A DNA stretch of 64,000 bases from Acridotheres tristis (GCA_037013685.1 CM072905.1:1995491-2059490), one strand, 5' to 3'; shown: positions 1 through 12,803, counted from the stretch's first letter. Notes: generated by a model from the letters alone, not told the origin. Translations and numbers: made by a program.

Positions 1-506
1 CCCATGGGATGGAACAGGAAATGCAGGAATTGAATTTTGGGGGTGCCCTGGTACCCATGGGATGGAACAGGAAATGCAGGAAATGCAGGAATTGAATTTT
101 GGGGGTGCCCTGGTACCCATGGGATGCAGCAGGAAATGCAGAAAATGCAGGAATTGAATTTTGGAGGTGCCCTGGAACCCATGGGATGGAACAGGAAATG
201 CAGGAATTGCAGGAATTTTATTTTGGAGGTGCCCTGGTACCCATGGGATGGAGAAGAAAATGCAGGAATTTTATTTTGGAGGTACCCTGGAACCCATGGG
301 ATGCAGCAGGAAATGCAGGAATTGAATTTTGGAGGTGACCTGGAACCCATGGGATGGAACAGGAAATGCAGGAAATGCAGGAATTGAATTTTGGAGGTGC
401 CCTGGTACCCATGGGATACAGCAGGAAATGCAGGAATTTTATTTTGGAGGTGCCCTGGTACCCATGGGATGCAGCAGGAAATGCAGGAATTGAATTTTGG
501 AGAGGG
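1..506. repeat. Minisatellite, 53/62-bp unit, truncated by window start
   Basis: A tandem array whose unit contains CCCATGGGAT, then AACAGGAAATGCAGGAATTG, then TTTTGGAGGTGCCCTGG. The CCCATGGGAT landmark recurs at about 1, 54, 117, 178, 240, 293, 346, 408 and 461. Steps are therefore 53 bp or about 62 bp, and the difference is an extra 9-bp AAATGCAGG inside the unit. There are about 9.5 copies, and the array continues off the left edge. Open frames of up to 116 codons cross it on both strands, but they are low-complexity repeats and I do not regard them as genes. Confidence 0.95.
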
Positions 507-968
507 ATAAATGTTCCTGCTGGTGATTCCTGTGTCTGCCCCAGGGGGTTTTATCAGAGATGAGCACCAGGGGATGATAAATTCAGGGAATTTTGCAGCA
601 AGCAAACAGGGTGGAATGCAGATGGGAGGGGATTTTCCTCCTTGCTCTCCCTGGGATTTAACTCATTCCCCTCTCCCTGTGCTCCTCTGCTTTAACTGGA
701 CCCCAGTTAAATCCCAGTTCCCAATTCCCAGTTTGAGAAAAGCAAAATCTCCAACGCAGCAAGGAGAGAAATGTCTCCTCTGTCCACCCCCAGTGCTGAC
801 TGGGATGGGAAATATGAGAAATAAAGTGACTTTTCCCAGCTGCCATCTTCCACTGCCAGTCTGCAGCTGAAATACAGAAATATGAATTATTTTCTTCATG
901 CTCACAGCAATGATTATTATCAAACATACTAAGGGAGGTGAAGGCAATATTAATTTCAGCAAGCTGAA
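507..968. other. Unique non-coding sequence
   Basis: No repeat structure, splice-bounded frame or RNA gene recognised. The frames present (up to 119 codons) show no recognisable domain and overlap frames on the other strand. Confidence 0.5.
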
Positions 969-1090
969 TTTTTTTTTTTTTTTTTTTTTTTACAACAACT
1001 GGTGGGATTTTGGGGAGTTTCCCGTGCAGGAATTGGACCTTGATGATCCTTGTGGATCCCTCCCAGCTCAGGATATTTTAGGATCCCCCA
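969..1090 (+). mobile_element. CR1 retroposon 3' tail, next to a poly(T) run
   Basis: A run of T at about 969-991 is followed at about 1005-1090 by the hallmark end of an avian CR1: TTGGACCTTGATGATCC, then TGTGGATCCCTCCCAGCTC, then AGGATATTTTAGGATCC. CR1 elements are non-LTR retrotransposons that are almost always 5'-truncated, and this is only the last 80 bp or so. The poly(T) is not part of the CR1 consensus I know and may be an independent mononucleotide run. Confidence 0.8.
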
Positions 1091-2640
1091 AAATCCGCAG
1101 GGATTTCCTTTCCCCTGCCCCTCCTGGGGCTGACACAAAGCAGGGCTGGGGTCTGATGTCACACAGGGATGGGGCAGAGCAGAGGACGCTGAATTTTGGA
1201 ACCAAAACTCCCTTGGAATGGAAAACCAATTTCTCCTGAAATGCCTTTTGACTTTTTTAAAGTTTTAAAAGTTGTTGAATAGTATCAGATTCAGAGAATT
1301 GGAAGCCTCTGATTCTCGAAAAAGAGGAAAAAAAAAAAAAAAAGGTAACTCAGTGTTTTCAACCCTATTTCTAATAATATTACTTTTGAACAATGAACAG
1401 TGTGTTCTGTTTGAAATACCTGGGAACATCAAATTGGGCCCTGGGAGCCTCATAAAAATCCAGCTGATAAAAAGCCAGGAGTCCAAGGGAACACCATTAG
1501 CAAAAGGCTCAGAAAGCAAAAGGGACGTTGGGTTTTAATGGTAATTGCAGAACCAGCCTCCTATTAAACCTCATTTCCAATTAAATCATCAAAATTGACT
1601 TTGTAGTGTGCTGCCTGCAATGATTGGAGCTGGCTCTGGGGGATTTTTGTGGAGGGGAGAGCCTGGGTTTGGTGCCAGGCTCCCAAAACACGGAATTATC
1701 ACTGCTTTAGGATCCTTGGAGTCATTAATTCCTAATTAGAACCCGGGAGTAATTGTGCCACGCTCACTCACAGATAAAACATCCCACCTGTTCAAAGAGG
1801 AACTTCTGGAAACTCGGGGAAAAAATTCAAAGCTCAGTTCAGAAATTCAAATTTCACTTGAAACTCTCAGGAATGGCTTTCCATGGCAAAATTTGGCCCT
1901 TCTGCTTTGAAACCCTTACTTTTAATATGATTTGTGCATCCAAAATTTGCTCTTTTATTTAAAAAAGAATTATAGGGAACAATGGTGCCGTGGTAGATGG
2001 CACAGATTGATGGGATTGACTCCCTTTAAATGAGAAAATTCTGGGAAAAATAAATCATTTTCCTCCCGAATTTCTCTCTCCTGGTCTATTTTAGAGCAGT
2101 GTTTTTAGCAGAGCTTGGAAATAAATGCTGGGATTTCTCTGCAAAGAAAAACTGGTGGAAAAAAAAGCCAAGACTTCAAATCCAAGTGGTTCAGACCCCC
2201 TGCCTTGGTGTGGGTTTTTTTCCCCTAATTTTGCAATTTTTTTGCCAATTTTGTTGTTGTTTTGTGGAACCTTTTTGGACTGTCTGGTTGAATTTTGTAC
2301 CAGATCCATCCTGGCTGGGGCTGAGCCTGGCCTGGAATTCTCCTAAACCCATCCTGAGCCTTTAAATCCGTGGTGGGACGAGTGCAGGTGAGCACTGTGG
2401 GGTGAAGTTTTGTCACCACCCCAAAATCCCAAATCCAGCCTCTGGCCAGGTGGGAATGTCCCTCTGGAGCTGAAAATCTCTTTGCAAACCCCCATTTCAC
2501 TGCTGCTTCCAGGAGGAGCCAAGCCCTGCTGGAGTCAATAAATCAGAGAGAAATCAGAGGGCAGAAATGAAATTAAAGCCTTTGGCTGCACTGAAGGATG
2601 TTAAGCCACTCACATAAAAGGCAACAAATAAAAGTTTAAG
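1091..2640. other. Unique non-coding sequence
   Basis: AT-rich single-copy-looking DNA with a 16-bp poly(A) at 1328-1343. Short frames of up to 91 codons occur on both strands without recognisable domains. No gene is supported. Confidence 0.5.
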
Positions 2641-3300
2641 TTTTTTTTTTTTGCATAAGTAAGCAAGCAAGTAAGTAAATAAAATAGGTTTTAAGTCGTT
2701 TTAGTAAGTAAAAAGTTTTAAATGCCAGAAAATTTCTAATGAAAGTTAAAAACCACAATCCTTGATACCAGTGTTCCTGTAGAATCTCCAAAAACCTCGC
2801 TTCAGAAAGAATAGAATTATAATTAAGAATATTGCTTTCATTTTTCGGTTAAAACAAGATAGGCCATGGACGTAGTTGACATGTTGCCTGGAGTGCTAAA
2901 AAACTAAAATTCTAATCAGTTAAAAAGTGGTAGTCCAAGTTTGCATCTTCGCTTGTTAAAAAGTTTCTATTTAAAAAAATTGCATTAAAAAAAAAGTGCT
3001 TTTTACCATTAGTTTGCTTTGCTTTGCTTTTTGTTCCTCCTCTCTCTCCCCATCATCAACCCCCAAAAAAATAATAATAATAGGAGTTGCTTCAGCAGCT
3101 CTGCTGAAACCACCAGAAACTTCTGTTTAAAACTCTGAGCCAAAATCTAACATAGACTTTACTGTCTGTGACTTTTACTTTAAAACTAACGAGCTCCTAC
3201 AATAAATAACTCTGTAGTAACTATTAACTGCTTCGCTTTTTAAAGAAAACACAACCCAACCACTAAAGTGCACCCAAAAAATCTGACCTCACATTTGGTT
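2641..3300. other. AT-rich unique stretch with short simple repeats
   Basis: Very AT-rich and almost free of CpG. It holds a poly(T) at about 2641-2652, a degenerate TAAG/CAAG tetranucleotide run at about 2655-2690, a short GCTTT run near 3014-3030 and a short ATA run near 3070-3082. No open frame longer than 60 codons lies here and no gene is supported. Confidence 0.5.
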
Positions 3301-4174
3301 AAAAAAAAATAACTTCACAAACCCCAAAATGAGCAGAGCAGGAGGGAACAGAAAATGTGGTTTAATGGGAATTAAAGATCTCTGAGTTTTCTGGACCCCA
3401 AATTGCAGAGGGCTCCTGGCACAGGGAATAAATGGAATTTTTCCTTGGGTTAATCCAGGCTCTGCTGGGGTTTGTGTCTTGTCCCCAGCAACTCCAGGCC
3501 TGAAATAATCTTTATTTGGCACAAACCCCACTCCTACCCCCTCCTTTTTGACAGCTGATCACACAGGCAGTGAATTCCCCCCGGAATTCCCCGTGCTGCC
3601 ACCTGACCCTGATGTTTCCAGCAAGATTTACCTTTGGATAAAAAAACTGGATTTCATGAAGCCAAAGTGGTTTTATTTAGTGGTTTGGGTTTTTTTGTTT
3701 TTTTTTTCCACACCTGTTTGTTTTGGGGCTGAGTTTGATTTATTCATTTAATTTTATTAATCTATTTTAATTTTATTTGATTGATTTATTTTTTTAAATG
3801 ATGGGAGGTGGGAGAGAGCAGAGGGGGAGCAGGGAAACGAATCCATCCTGGCAAAGCTGAACTTGGCTTTTTTTATCCAGCAGCCCAAGCAGGGAGGAAA
3901 CCCCTTTACATTTAGCCCCTGGCCTTTCTGAAGTCCTTTAAAGTCAAATTTGAGGGCTGTGGCCACCCTGGGTTCAAAGCCAGAATTAAACTGGGTGACA
4001 AAACCGGAGGGTTGTGATTTAGGAGGGGTTTGAAGGGACAAAAAGAAGCAGGGAGGGATAAGCCAAGTCCTCTCTGCTATGGAATGTGATTTTCTGAATG
4101 ACACAGCCACATCCAAAAAAAATGTATCCTGTGGGGTGATTGAGGATTTAGGGAGATTACCTTTAATCTTCCTC

Positions 4175-4212
<38 letters not shown>

Positions 4213-4927
4213 TCGAATAGATCCTTTCTTCTTAGAAAGACAATGACATTTAATCCGTTTGCTGGAGCTGGAAAATTGGCAGAGTGTGTTTCATGTCAGA
4301 ATTGCATCTGAAACCTCCACAGGCTCAGCACTGAACTTTAGAACTTTATCTGCTTTGCCTTCGTGCAGCCAGGGCTATAAATGCATTTTAAAAGCTCCCT
4401 GGAACTTTTCTTTTCTTTTTTTTTTTTTTTTTTTTTTGGGCAATTGGCTGGTGATGGGAATAACCACGAGCACAGAGATGCTCCCAAGTTCTCCAGGTTG
4501 GAAAAATCAGCTTTGAGCAGATCCAGGTTTATCTGTGGAGCTGCTTAATGAGCTCTGCACCCTCATTTATTTTTTAATTTTTTTGTGTTGCCTCATTTTC
4601 TGATTCTTCCACCTGTGCATTTGCAGTAGAAATAAAATTGCTCCACGTGTGGTTTTCAGGAGAGGTCCCCTCACATTTTGGAGCTGGAATACAGGTGGTC
4701 CAACCCTGAGGGTGCTGGGGACACCTGGATTCAATTCCCTGTTCTGTCAGCACTTGGAGGGCTCCAGGAGAAAAATCCTCCCCGAGATAATTTTTTAGTT
4801 GATTATAATTCATCATTTTATTATGCAATAATAATTTGTGCCTGTCTCATATTGTCACTTCAAGTTGGGATAAAATTCCCTTCATATCTTGGAGGTTGGG
4901 AGATTATCAGATATTTGTTGTGAGTGT
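3301..4927. other. Unique non-coding sequence with poly(A) and poly(T) runs
   Basis: It contains A24 at 4182-4205 and T22 at 4416-4437. Frames of up to 119 codons are present without recognisable domains. The poly(A) run is not preceded by a recognisable gene body, so I do not call a processed pseudogene. Confidence 0.5.
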
Positions 4928-5645
4928 GTTCCTTTGGATTGGGATTCAGAATGAAATCCCATTCTTTGCATTGGAATTCAGGATGAAATTCAATTTCTCT
5001 GGATTGGAATTGAGGAGGAAATCCCATTCCTTTGCATTGGGATTCAGAAAGAAATCCTGTTCCTCTGGGTTGGGATTGAGAGTGAAATCAAATTTCTCTG
5101 GATTGGGATTGAGGAGGAAATCTGATTCCTCTGGTCTGGGATTCAGAGTGAAATCCATTCTTGGCATTGGGATTCAGAATGAAATCCCATTTCTCTGGAT
5201 GGGGATTCAGAGTGAAATCCATTCTTGGCATTGGGATTCAGAACAAAATCTCATTCCTTTGCATTGGGATTCAGAGTGAAATCCCATTTCTCTGGATTGG
5301 GATTGAAGATGAAATTCCATTCCTTTGCACTGGGATTCAGAATTAAATCCCATTTCTCTGGATTGGGATTCAGAGTGAAATCCCATTTCTCTGGACTGGG
5401 ATTGAAGATGAAATTCCATTCCTTTGCACTGGGATTCAGAATTAAATCCCATTTCTCTGGATTGGGATTGAAGATGAAATTCCATTCCTTTGCGCTGGGA
5501 TTCAGAATTAAATCCCATTTCTCTGGATTTGGATTCAGAGTGAAATCCCATCCTTGGCATTGAGAACAAAATCCCATTCCTGGCACTGGGATTCAGAATG
5601 AAATCCCATTCTCAGCACTGGGATTGAGAACAAAATCCCATTCCT
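4928..5645. repeat. Minisatellite, about 33-bp unit
   Basis: About 20 copies of a degenerate unit with the landmarks TTGGGATTCAGA, then ATGAAATCCCATT, then TCTCTGGA or CCTTTGCA. Landmark spacing is 32 to 33 bp in the part measured (TTGG at 4939, 4971, 5004 and 5037), with longer and shorter variants further on. Because 33 is a multiple of three, frames up to 147 codons stay open on both strands; these are by-products of the period, not genes. Two recurring sub-types (ending CTCTGGA or CCTTTGCA) alternate irregularly. Confidence 0.95.
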
Positions 5646-8186
5646 TTGTGATGTCACACTCAGATCTCACAGCCAGGTTTGGGAGCTGCATCCCGAAAAT
5701 TCAAATCTTAATCCCAATTTAAATTTCATTCATATAAATCCAGGTATTCCCTAAATTTCTGCCTGTCTCACCTCTGTCAGGGTGTCAGGGGTGGAGCCAA
5801 ATAACAGCTGATGTTTTATGAACTCATTAAAATATTAAACCCTGCCTTGAGCCGGGTGATTCCTGGAAAATTTTCAGCCTCAAAAACCAGAGTGGGGGAA
5901 GAGCTCGTGAAGAAAAAAAGAGAAAATCGCGGCTGGTCCCACAAAACTCCGAGAGCAGGAGGTGGAACTACAGCCAGACTCTTTCCTGACAGGTTTTGAA
6001 ACAATATTTAATTTATTTGCTTTTCCAAGTTGGCCTCGTGGCTCTTGTTTTGGCAACCTCCTGCTGAGGGGGGACCTGGTTTTGCTCCCTCGTGTTTGAG
6101 TTGCTGCTCTGCTCCCTCCTGCAGCCACATTTTTCCTATTTTTCTGGTGCTTCCACTCAGGAATGATACAGCTCTGGAAAATGTCATGTATTTTTCAGAG
6201 TTAAAAAGTTTGTTAATGGAGATTTCACCATAAATCTTTCTCTAAACAGCAAAATAACTGCCCTGGCTGTCCCAGGCAGCATTTGGCACCAGAATTTTGT
6301 GCGTTTTCACCTTTTTCAAGTGTTTGCAAAGTCAGAACGTGAGGTTTCTTCTTTTTTTTTTTTTTTTTTCCACCAGGGAAGGAGGCTGCTTGGTGGTGAA
6401 AAAAAAAAAAAATCCATCAATTCAGTCTGAGCAGAATCTTGGGGTATTGGGGATTTGCCACAGATGGAAATGCACTATTGGGATGGCAACGTTCTTCTTT
6501 TCACCTTCCTAGAAAAGCCATCTGTCTGCAGGCCTGTGAAAATACCCCAGATGAAAATGGAAAATCCTATAGATAGCAGCAGTTCTTCCAAGAAAACGTC
6601 AGCCAGTCTGTTCCCCTTGTCACCATCGTGGTGTAAATACAGAGCAATTTGGGATTCATGGAATACACAGAATAGAACATGAGAAGGAATCAGGGCTCTG
6701 AGAATTCTCATGGATTTCCAAGTTTGAAAGAACCTGATATTTGCTGATCCAGGTTTAAAATCTGGATTCTAATTTATTTTTTTAATTTATTTTAGTTTTT
6801 AACAACTGAGCTGAACTATTTCCTACAGAAATTTCCATCGAAATTCAGTTGGACTTATCAGCACAGGGTTTGGTGGTGCAGAAACCACCACAAAAACCTC
6901 CTGGGATAAATGATGAACAAACAGTGACCAGCTCCAGCTTTTAACTGGACATTGCTGCCCTGCTGCAAAATTCAGGAATATTCAATGTGAAAACTGTGAT
7001 TTGTGTGATTAAAACATCTATTTAATTGGAAAAAGAAATGGAGATGCACCTGAGGGAAGGGAGCTGTGGTGGGAGAAGTGCAGAGCAGTGAGGGATTGGT
7101 ACAAAAAGCGCTGAGTCCTCAATAAAATCCTTTATTCCAGCTGATTTCTGAGCTTGCTGCTGGGTTTTTCAGCCCCTCCCTGGTCCCAGATGTTTTTTGG
7201 CAATTAAATGAGCTCTCAGAGCTGCCAGCAAGCTCCTGGGTTTTATTTGGAAACATTCACCTTTGAAATGGTTAATTACTCACTCTGCTCCTCCCAATCC
7301 CTCCCAAACCGCTTCTTTCAACTTTTCTCATTTCCACTGCCATGACTGGGCAGCTGTAAAATCCCAGCCCAGCTGCAGCTACTGATCCCCTCTAACCCTT
7401 TTTTTTTTTCTTTTCCCCCCCTCCTTCTTAGTTGTAATTTCAACTATCAGCTCAACAATAAGCCCATCTCTTAATCTCAGCATGAACAAATGGAAAACGG
7501 TCAAATGACGCACAGTTTTAAGCTTCTTGCTGTATAAATTAGACAGAGTGCGTCAGTTCACTGGAATACTCTGACCTTTTCTCCTTCAAAATCTTAGGGG
7601 GGAAGATTTGGGAAGCCCAAAGTTGAGCCTGTTGTATTTACAGGGAGCATAAGGTACCAATATGGACAGAAATAAAGGAGCTGCTGCTTAAAATATAAGG
7701 GGGAGAGGAAGCCAGGGCAGAGAGGGAGGAATGCCAATAAAAGCCAGACTGTTGTGAGCTTTCAGCAGCTAAATTCACTTTCTATTTGTACAGGATATCA
7801 TTCCCCCACCCTCCAGTGCAAAAACAGGGCTCCCGTGGGGTTTAAAATTGAATTTCTAATTGCTCTCATTAGCACCGGCCCCTTCGTTTCAGCTGGGATT
7901 TGCCACGAGGTGAATTTGGTTTTTTTGGGGTTTTTTTTTTTGCAAATGGGGGAAGGCAGATTTTGGCTGGGCCCGTGAGCAGCACAGGTTTGGGATGGAT
8001 CCCCTGGGAATTCCTCCTCCCACTGCAGCTCCGGGCTGGGGAGTGAAGTTGGGGTTAGGAGCTGATTTTCCTCTTGGAAAATTCCTCCTTTGCTGTCCCT
8101 CCCCTCGGTGCTGGTGCTGTCACTTGGATTTGGGTTCAGAGTGCTGCTAACCCAGTTATTTAGGGAATTTCTATTTGGAGAAATCA
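5646..8186. other. Unique non-coding sequence
   Basis: Single-copy-looking DNA with T18 at 6352-6369 and A14 at 6399-6412. About 7440-7620 is AT-rich with little repeat character and might be a conserved non-coding element, but I cannot test conservation. No gene is supported. Confidence 0.45.
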
Positions 8187-8226
8187 TGATTTTTAAGGTC
8201 TTTTCCAGCCCTGATCATTCTGTGAT
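8187..8226 (+). mobile_element. CR1 3' terminal scrap
   Basis: TTTTTAAGGTCTTTTCCAGC followed by CCTGATCATTCTGTGATT matches the last roughly 40 bp of avian CR1 (AAAGGTCTTTTCCAACC, then ATTCTATGATT). It is short, so the call rests only on this terminal motif. Confidence 0.6.
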
Positions 8227-8785
8227 TAAAACCAGCTTTTTATAAACTCAGGTGGGTCATGGTTTGTGTGTGGGCATAATTTTATACAACAGACAACACT
8301 TAAAAAAAAAAACAAACCTCTTTCATTGTCTGTCAATTGAGTTTTAAAAGAATTACTTCTCCTTTTTCTGGCCAGAATTTCAGATTAATTTGTTTTAGAG
8401 AAACCTTTCAATCCAAGTGTAAGTGATGCTTATTAAGCATTTTTCTCTGTGGGTTCTGTGCCAGGCCCTGTGCTGCTTCTGGGCTTCTCCCTGGCCTTCA
8501 CTTCATGGGAAATGAGTTGTTTCATTATTATCATTTTTTTTCTTGGCTTAAAGCAAAATGATTCCTACTGTGGAGAGAGAAATAAAAGGAATGGGAGAAA
8601 AATTACCAGGATCTGGTTCTAGAGGCAAGGTTGAATTTTAGTTTTGTGAACCACCCTAAACCTGATGTTTTATCTGAGCTGGAACTTTAAAAAAAATACA
8701 AAATAATTTGGGGAAAAAAATTATCTCTGTTTAGTTGTCGGTGTTCTGTGAGGAAAGGAGAGATCACTTGGTTTGTCTGAGGTGA
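8227..8785. other. Unique non-coding sequence
   Basis: AT-rich sequence with no feature recognised. Confidence 0.5.
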
Positions 8786-8905
8786 ATCATGGAGAGATTT
8801 AGGTTGGAAAAGACCTGGGGGGCCACCAAAGCCACCATGACCCTGGCACTAAGGCCACCAGGCAGTGTCCCCAAGCCCATGGAGGTGTTCCCAAACCCAA
8901 CCAGC
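8786..8905 (-). mobile_element. CR1 fragment, antisense
   Basis: On the plus strand ATCATGGAGAGATTTAGG, then TTGGAAAAGACCTGG, then a stretch resembling the CR1 3' untranslated region. This is the reverse complement of a CR1 3' end, so the element lies on the minus strand. It is degenerate after about 8850. Confidence 0.7.
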
Positions 8906-10594
8906 CACAAGTGGTGGCCCTGGTGATGGCTTTGGGTGTCACCACGTCTGCTGGCCAGGTCCCCAGGACTGAGGATGAGTATGAGGAGGGGGGAGCAAGG
9001 CTCTGTCCCAGCCCCTGGAGCTGCTCCCTTCAGGTTTCCAGCCCTGCCCCAGCATTTGCTGTGGAATTCATCAATTCCAACCCTGACTGGGATTGTAAAG
9101 AGGGAAAGGCACGAGGGCACAAATGTGCTGGGGAAATGAGTGAGGGAAAAAAAAAAAAAAAAAAAAGGATGGAAAAGTTGCTAAAGTGGAAATGCAGATT
9201 CTTAGAGGTGCGGGGCTGGGTAGGGAGACCTTGCACTCGAGTGTGTGGATGTGATTCCAGCACAAGAGAAATGCTCTGGGGGATTTGTTTCCTTCTAGAA
9301 CTCCCTGAGCCACTCCAAACACTCCTTGCCATTCCTTAAATCTATTCCTGCTCATAAATGTGACCCGTTTTTATTGATTTCTCACCGCTTTTATGGCGAT
9401 TTTTTGTTTTTTATTTCCTCACGTATTGTCCTAAATTCTCCTCCTTGTGGCATTGATGGAGCCCCAGGGCTTCACCTCCTTCACACCCACGGGCTCGTTT
9501 TCAAAAACCTGCTGCTTAATGCATTATTCTTTATTTTTAAACTTTCCAGGAAGTTAAAAATAGACCTGATCCTTTTCATTCTCTTATAAATAAAGAGCAG
9601 CTCGGGGTTGGGCATTGAGCAGAATCCATTGGTTGGGGAATTCCAGCTGGGGAATGCATCAGTTCCCTCCATCAGGGGCTGTTTCTGCTTTTCCAAAAAA
9701 ATTCCATCCAAACAGAAGCTGTTTTTTGGGATTGTGTCCCAAAGCCTCTTGGCCATTGAGAATTTGGGTCTCTGTCTCCTTTTGGCTCATTATTTCCTCT
9801 TCTCATCCTCCTTGCTGTCCCAGAAATTCATCTGATCAGAAACCTGTCTACTTCAGAAATAATTTCTTTTTATTTTTTCAACCAAGACTTTTTCCCTTAG
9901 ATTTTATTCTCCTCGCAGATGAAATATCCAAGTCCATAATTTATGAGCTTCTGCTCTGAACACTGATGCTCATTGTGTTCATCCACTTAGTGCTGCAGCA
10001 CAGGGAGAGCTTGTCTTGGATTTGGAAGTAATGAAAACAAATGGTCAACGTTGTAAAATCAGTTTTGTGGTGGGAATGGGAATCTGAGTCTTTCTGGCTC
10101 CTTCCAAGCTGTGCTGAATTGGTGGAACAGTAGGTTAGGAATGGTATCATTAATCCAAATTAATGATTGAAGCAGTGAGCTGAAAACCAGCTCCTGGTTA
10201 ATAAAATCCAGTAAAGCTGATGCTGTGACCGGGAAAGCACGGGTGTGTCCCAGATCCCGGGAAAACTGTGAGGTAAAATCACAGAAATTGGTGATTTTGA
10301 CCCTCTTACATGAATCTGGAATGTCAGAGCTGCAGTCTCACGGCAGCAGAGATCATCACAGGAACTAAATGGATTCTCCAAACCACAGAGGTCAGAGCAT
10401 CCCTGGTGAGGCTCTGAAAAGGTGAAAAGAGGAACCTCTCTTCTCCCCAGGGGGAGGGAATTGGAAACTAAACCCTGCTGGAAAAAGAACTGCTGGGTTG
10501 GAGATAAGTGAATAAAAATACTCTGCCAGCAAGCAGGGACAGCTGGGGCACTACACCCAATGGCAAGGGTGGAAAAACAGGGCTGGAAAATGAA
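8906..10594. other. Unique non-coding sequence
   Basis: It contains A20 at 9147-9166. Frames of up to 142 codons occur on both strands around 8.9-9.4 kb but read through the poly(A) run as poly-lysine or poly-phenylalanine. No domain is recognised. Confidence 0.5.
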
Positions 10595-10677
10595 TAAATT
10601 GAATTAATAATTAAATAATGTTTAATTAAATTATTTTAATTAAATAATTAACTAGTTTTTAATAATGAAATAATTTG
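10595..10677. repeat. AT-rich low-complexity, palindrome-rich stretch
   Basis: Repeated TTAATTAAAT, AAATTATTTAATT-like words and their self-complements over about 80 bp, almost free of G and C. Simple sequence. Confidence 0.7.
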
Positions 10678-10865
10678 GCAGGTCCTCATTTCCACCCTTC
10701 AGTCACTGGAACCCACACACCAACACCTTGGCTTGGGCTGGGACCTCAGGGAAAAAAGGATGGGCAGGTGGGGTGGTTGAAAATTCAGTGTTTGGGTCCC
10801 TCTGCTCTCCAGATTTCGCTGATTCTCAGCTGTAGGGCCTGGAGAGATCCAGCACCAGAGGAGGA
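10678..10865. other. Unique non-coding sequence
   Basis: A short single-copy-looking stretch between two AT-rich repeats. No feature recognised. Confidence 0.5.
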
Positions 10866-11596
10866 GTGAGCATTATTGGGAGTGAGAATATTAAGGAATG
10901 AGTGTGTTAAGGAATGAGCATTATTAGGAGTAAGAATTTTAAGGAATGAGCATTATTAGGAATGAGCATTATTGGGAATGAGCATTTTAAGGAATGAACA
11001 TTTTAGGGAATGAAGATTTTAAGGAATGAGATTTGAAGGAATGAACATTATTAGGAGTAAGAATTTTAAAGAATGAGCATTATTAGGAATGAGATTTTAA
11101 GAAATGAGTATTATTAGGAGTAAGCATTATTAGGAGTGAGAATTCTAAGGAATGAACATTTTAGGGAATGAAGATTTTAAGGAATGAACATTATTAGGAG
11201 TAAGAATTTTAAGGAATGAGCTTTATTGGGAATGAGCATTATTAGGAATGAGCATTTTAAGAAATGAGCATTATTAGGAGTGAGAATTTTAAGGAATGAA
11301 CATTATTAGGATTGAGCATTATTAGGAATGTGTGTTTTAAGAAATGAGCATTATTAGGAATGAGCATTTTAAGGAATGAGCATTTTAAAGAATGAGAATT
11401 TTAAGGAATGAACATTATTAGGAGTGACCATTATTAGGAATAAAAATTTTAAGGGATAAACATTCAAGGAATGAATACTTTAAGGAATGAACATTATTAA
11501 GAGTGACCATTATTAGGAATGAGCATTTTAAGGAATGAGCATTTTAAGGAATGAACATTTCAAGGAATAAACATTTCAAGGAATGAACATTTTAAT
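10866..11596. repeat. Tandem array, about 22-bp AT-rich unit
   Basis: Some thirty degenerate copies built from three interchangeable modules: AAGGAATGAGCATT, ATTAGGAGTGAG or ATTAGGAATGAG, and AATTTTAAGGAATGA. The order of the modules varies, so the array looks like repeated rearrangement of a short AGGAATGAGCATTATT-type unit. Direction can be followed on the plus strand throughout. No coding potential. Confidence 0.93.
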
Positions 11597-12802
11597 CTTT
11601 ATTTTCATGCAGCTGCTGAAGAAACCTCCCTGTCCTTCAGGGCTGCTCTGCCAGTATTTCAGTATTTCAGATACTGAAATAATCTGTATTATTTCAGCTA
11701 TTATTAATTATTATTTCAGCTCAGGAGAGCTCCCTGGCTGATTATCCAAAATTAAACTAAAACTGGGATGCATCTGGATCCATCCCGGCAGTTGGAATGG
11801 TAATAACACCTCAGGAAGATGATAATTCCTACTGGATACAAAAATCTCACTGAAATGGGAAACTCTGGCTAAAATAAGGCTGTTGGAGGAGTTTGGGTTT
11901 CTTGAAAATGAATTTTAATCCCTTTTTGGGGTTGTAGAAGTGTTCAGTGCTGGTCTCATCTTGAGATGATTCTATTCTTTACCTTAGATTTTATAATGCC
12001 TTGCAAGAAATAAATATAAAAATGATTCCACCTCATTTCACACATTTCTCAGTCAAAAAAAAAAAAAAATAAACCTTGGTAGGAATAATCTATAACTTAA
12101 TTGCAGGTATCACTTTTATTGTCTGCAGACATCTGAAGATCCTCCAAAAGTACCAAAAATCTCATCCTGTTTTCCACGATTAAACTTAAAAATCAGGGCT
12201 TTAATATTTCCATGGAGGAGAATCTCATTTCGATGCTACTATGGTGATACTGCCCTATCAAAAAATATGCAAGAATTAATCAGCCTCGCCTGGAAACTTA
12301 AAATAAAGAACAAAATGTTCATCCTTTGCCTACTACAGATGTGTGGTGGGAGACAAAGGTAACCGGGATAAAAATAGCAAAAATTGCCTCATTTCACAAT
12401 CAGATCCATGCTGAAAAAATATTCAGGTTTGTGCTGTTCTGGGTGGGAGCATCCTGGAGTTCTCTGTTAATGGACACAGAATTCCAGGCAGGTTGGCAAC
12501 CCCCTGGAGCTGAAGGCACCAGCAAAATACCTGCAGATATTTGAAATATTTCTCCTTCAGTCGAGGCAAGGAATATGGGATTGTGGAGGGTTGTGGTCTC
12601 AGTGGGTGGTGAAGCTGAAAAAGCACATCTGAAATGAGCTTTTTGTGGGTTAAATGTTTCTAAAATCAGTCCCAAATACTTGGGAAAATTACAAAGGAAA
12701 AAAAAATTGGAAATTATAAACATGAGCAATAAAATGGAAAATCCCAACCAGCTGACCAGGATTCCCTCCCAGCACCACACTGGGCAAGGTTCAGTACTCC
12801 AG

Positions 12803-12803
<1 letters not shown>
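11597..12803. other. Unique non-coding sequence
   Basis: AT-rich with a poly(A) run near 12055-12069. A 201-codon minus-strand frame (12400-13005) runs across the trinucleotide repeat as poly-isoleucine and shows no domain. No gene is supported. Confidence 0.5.

Noticed and set aside
4182..4205. Poly(A) runs (also 9147, 22863 and 27154) as processed-pseudogene tails
   Set aside because: No recognisable coding remnant or target duplication precedes them.
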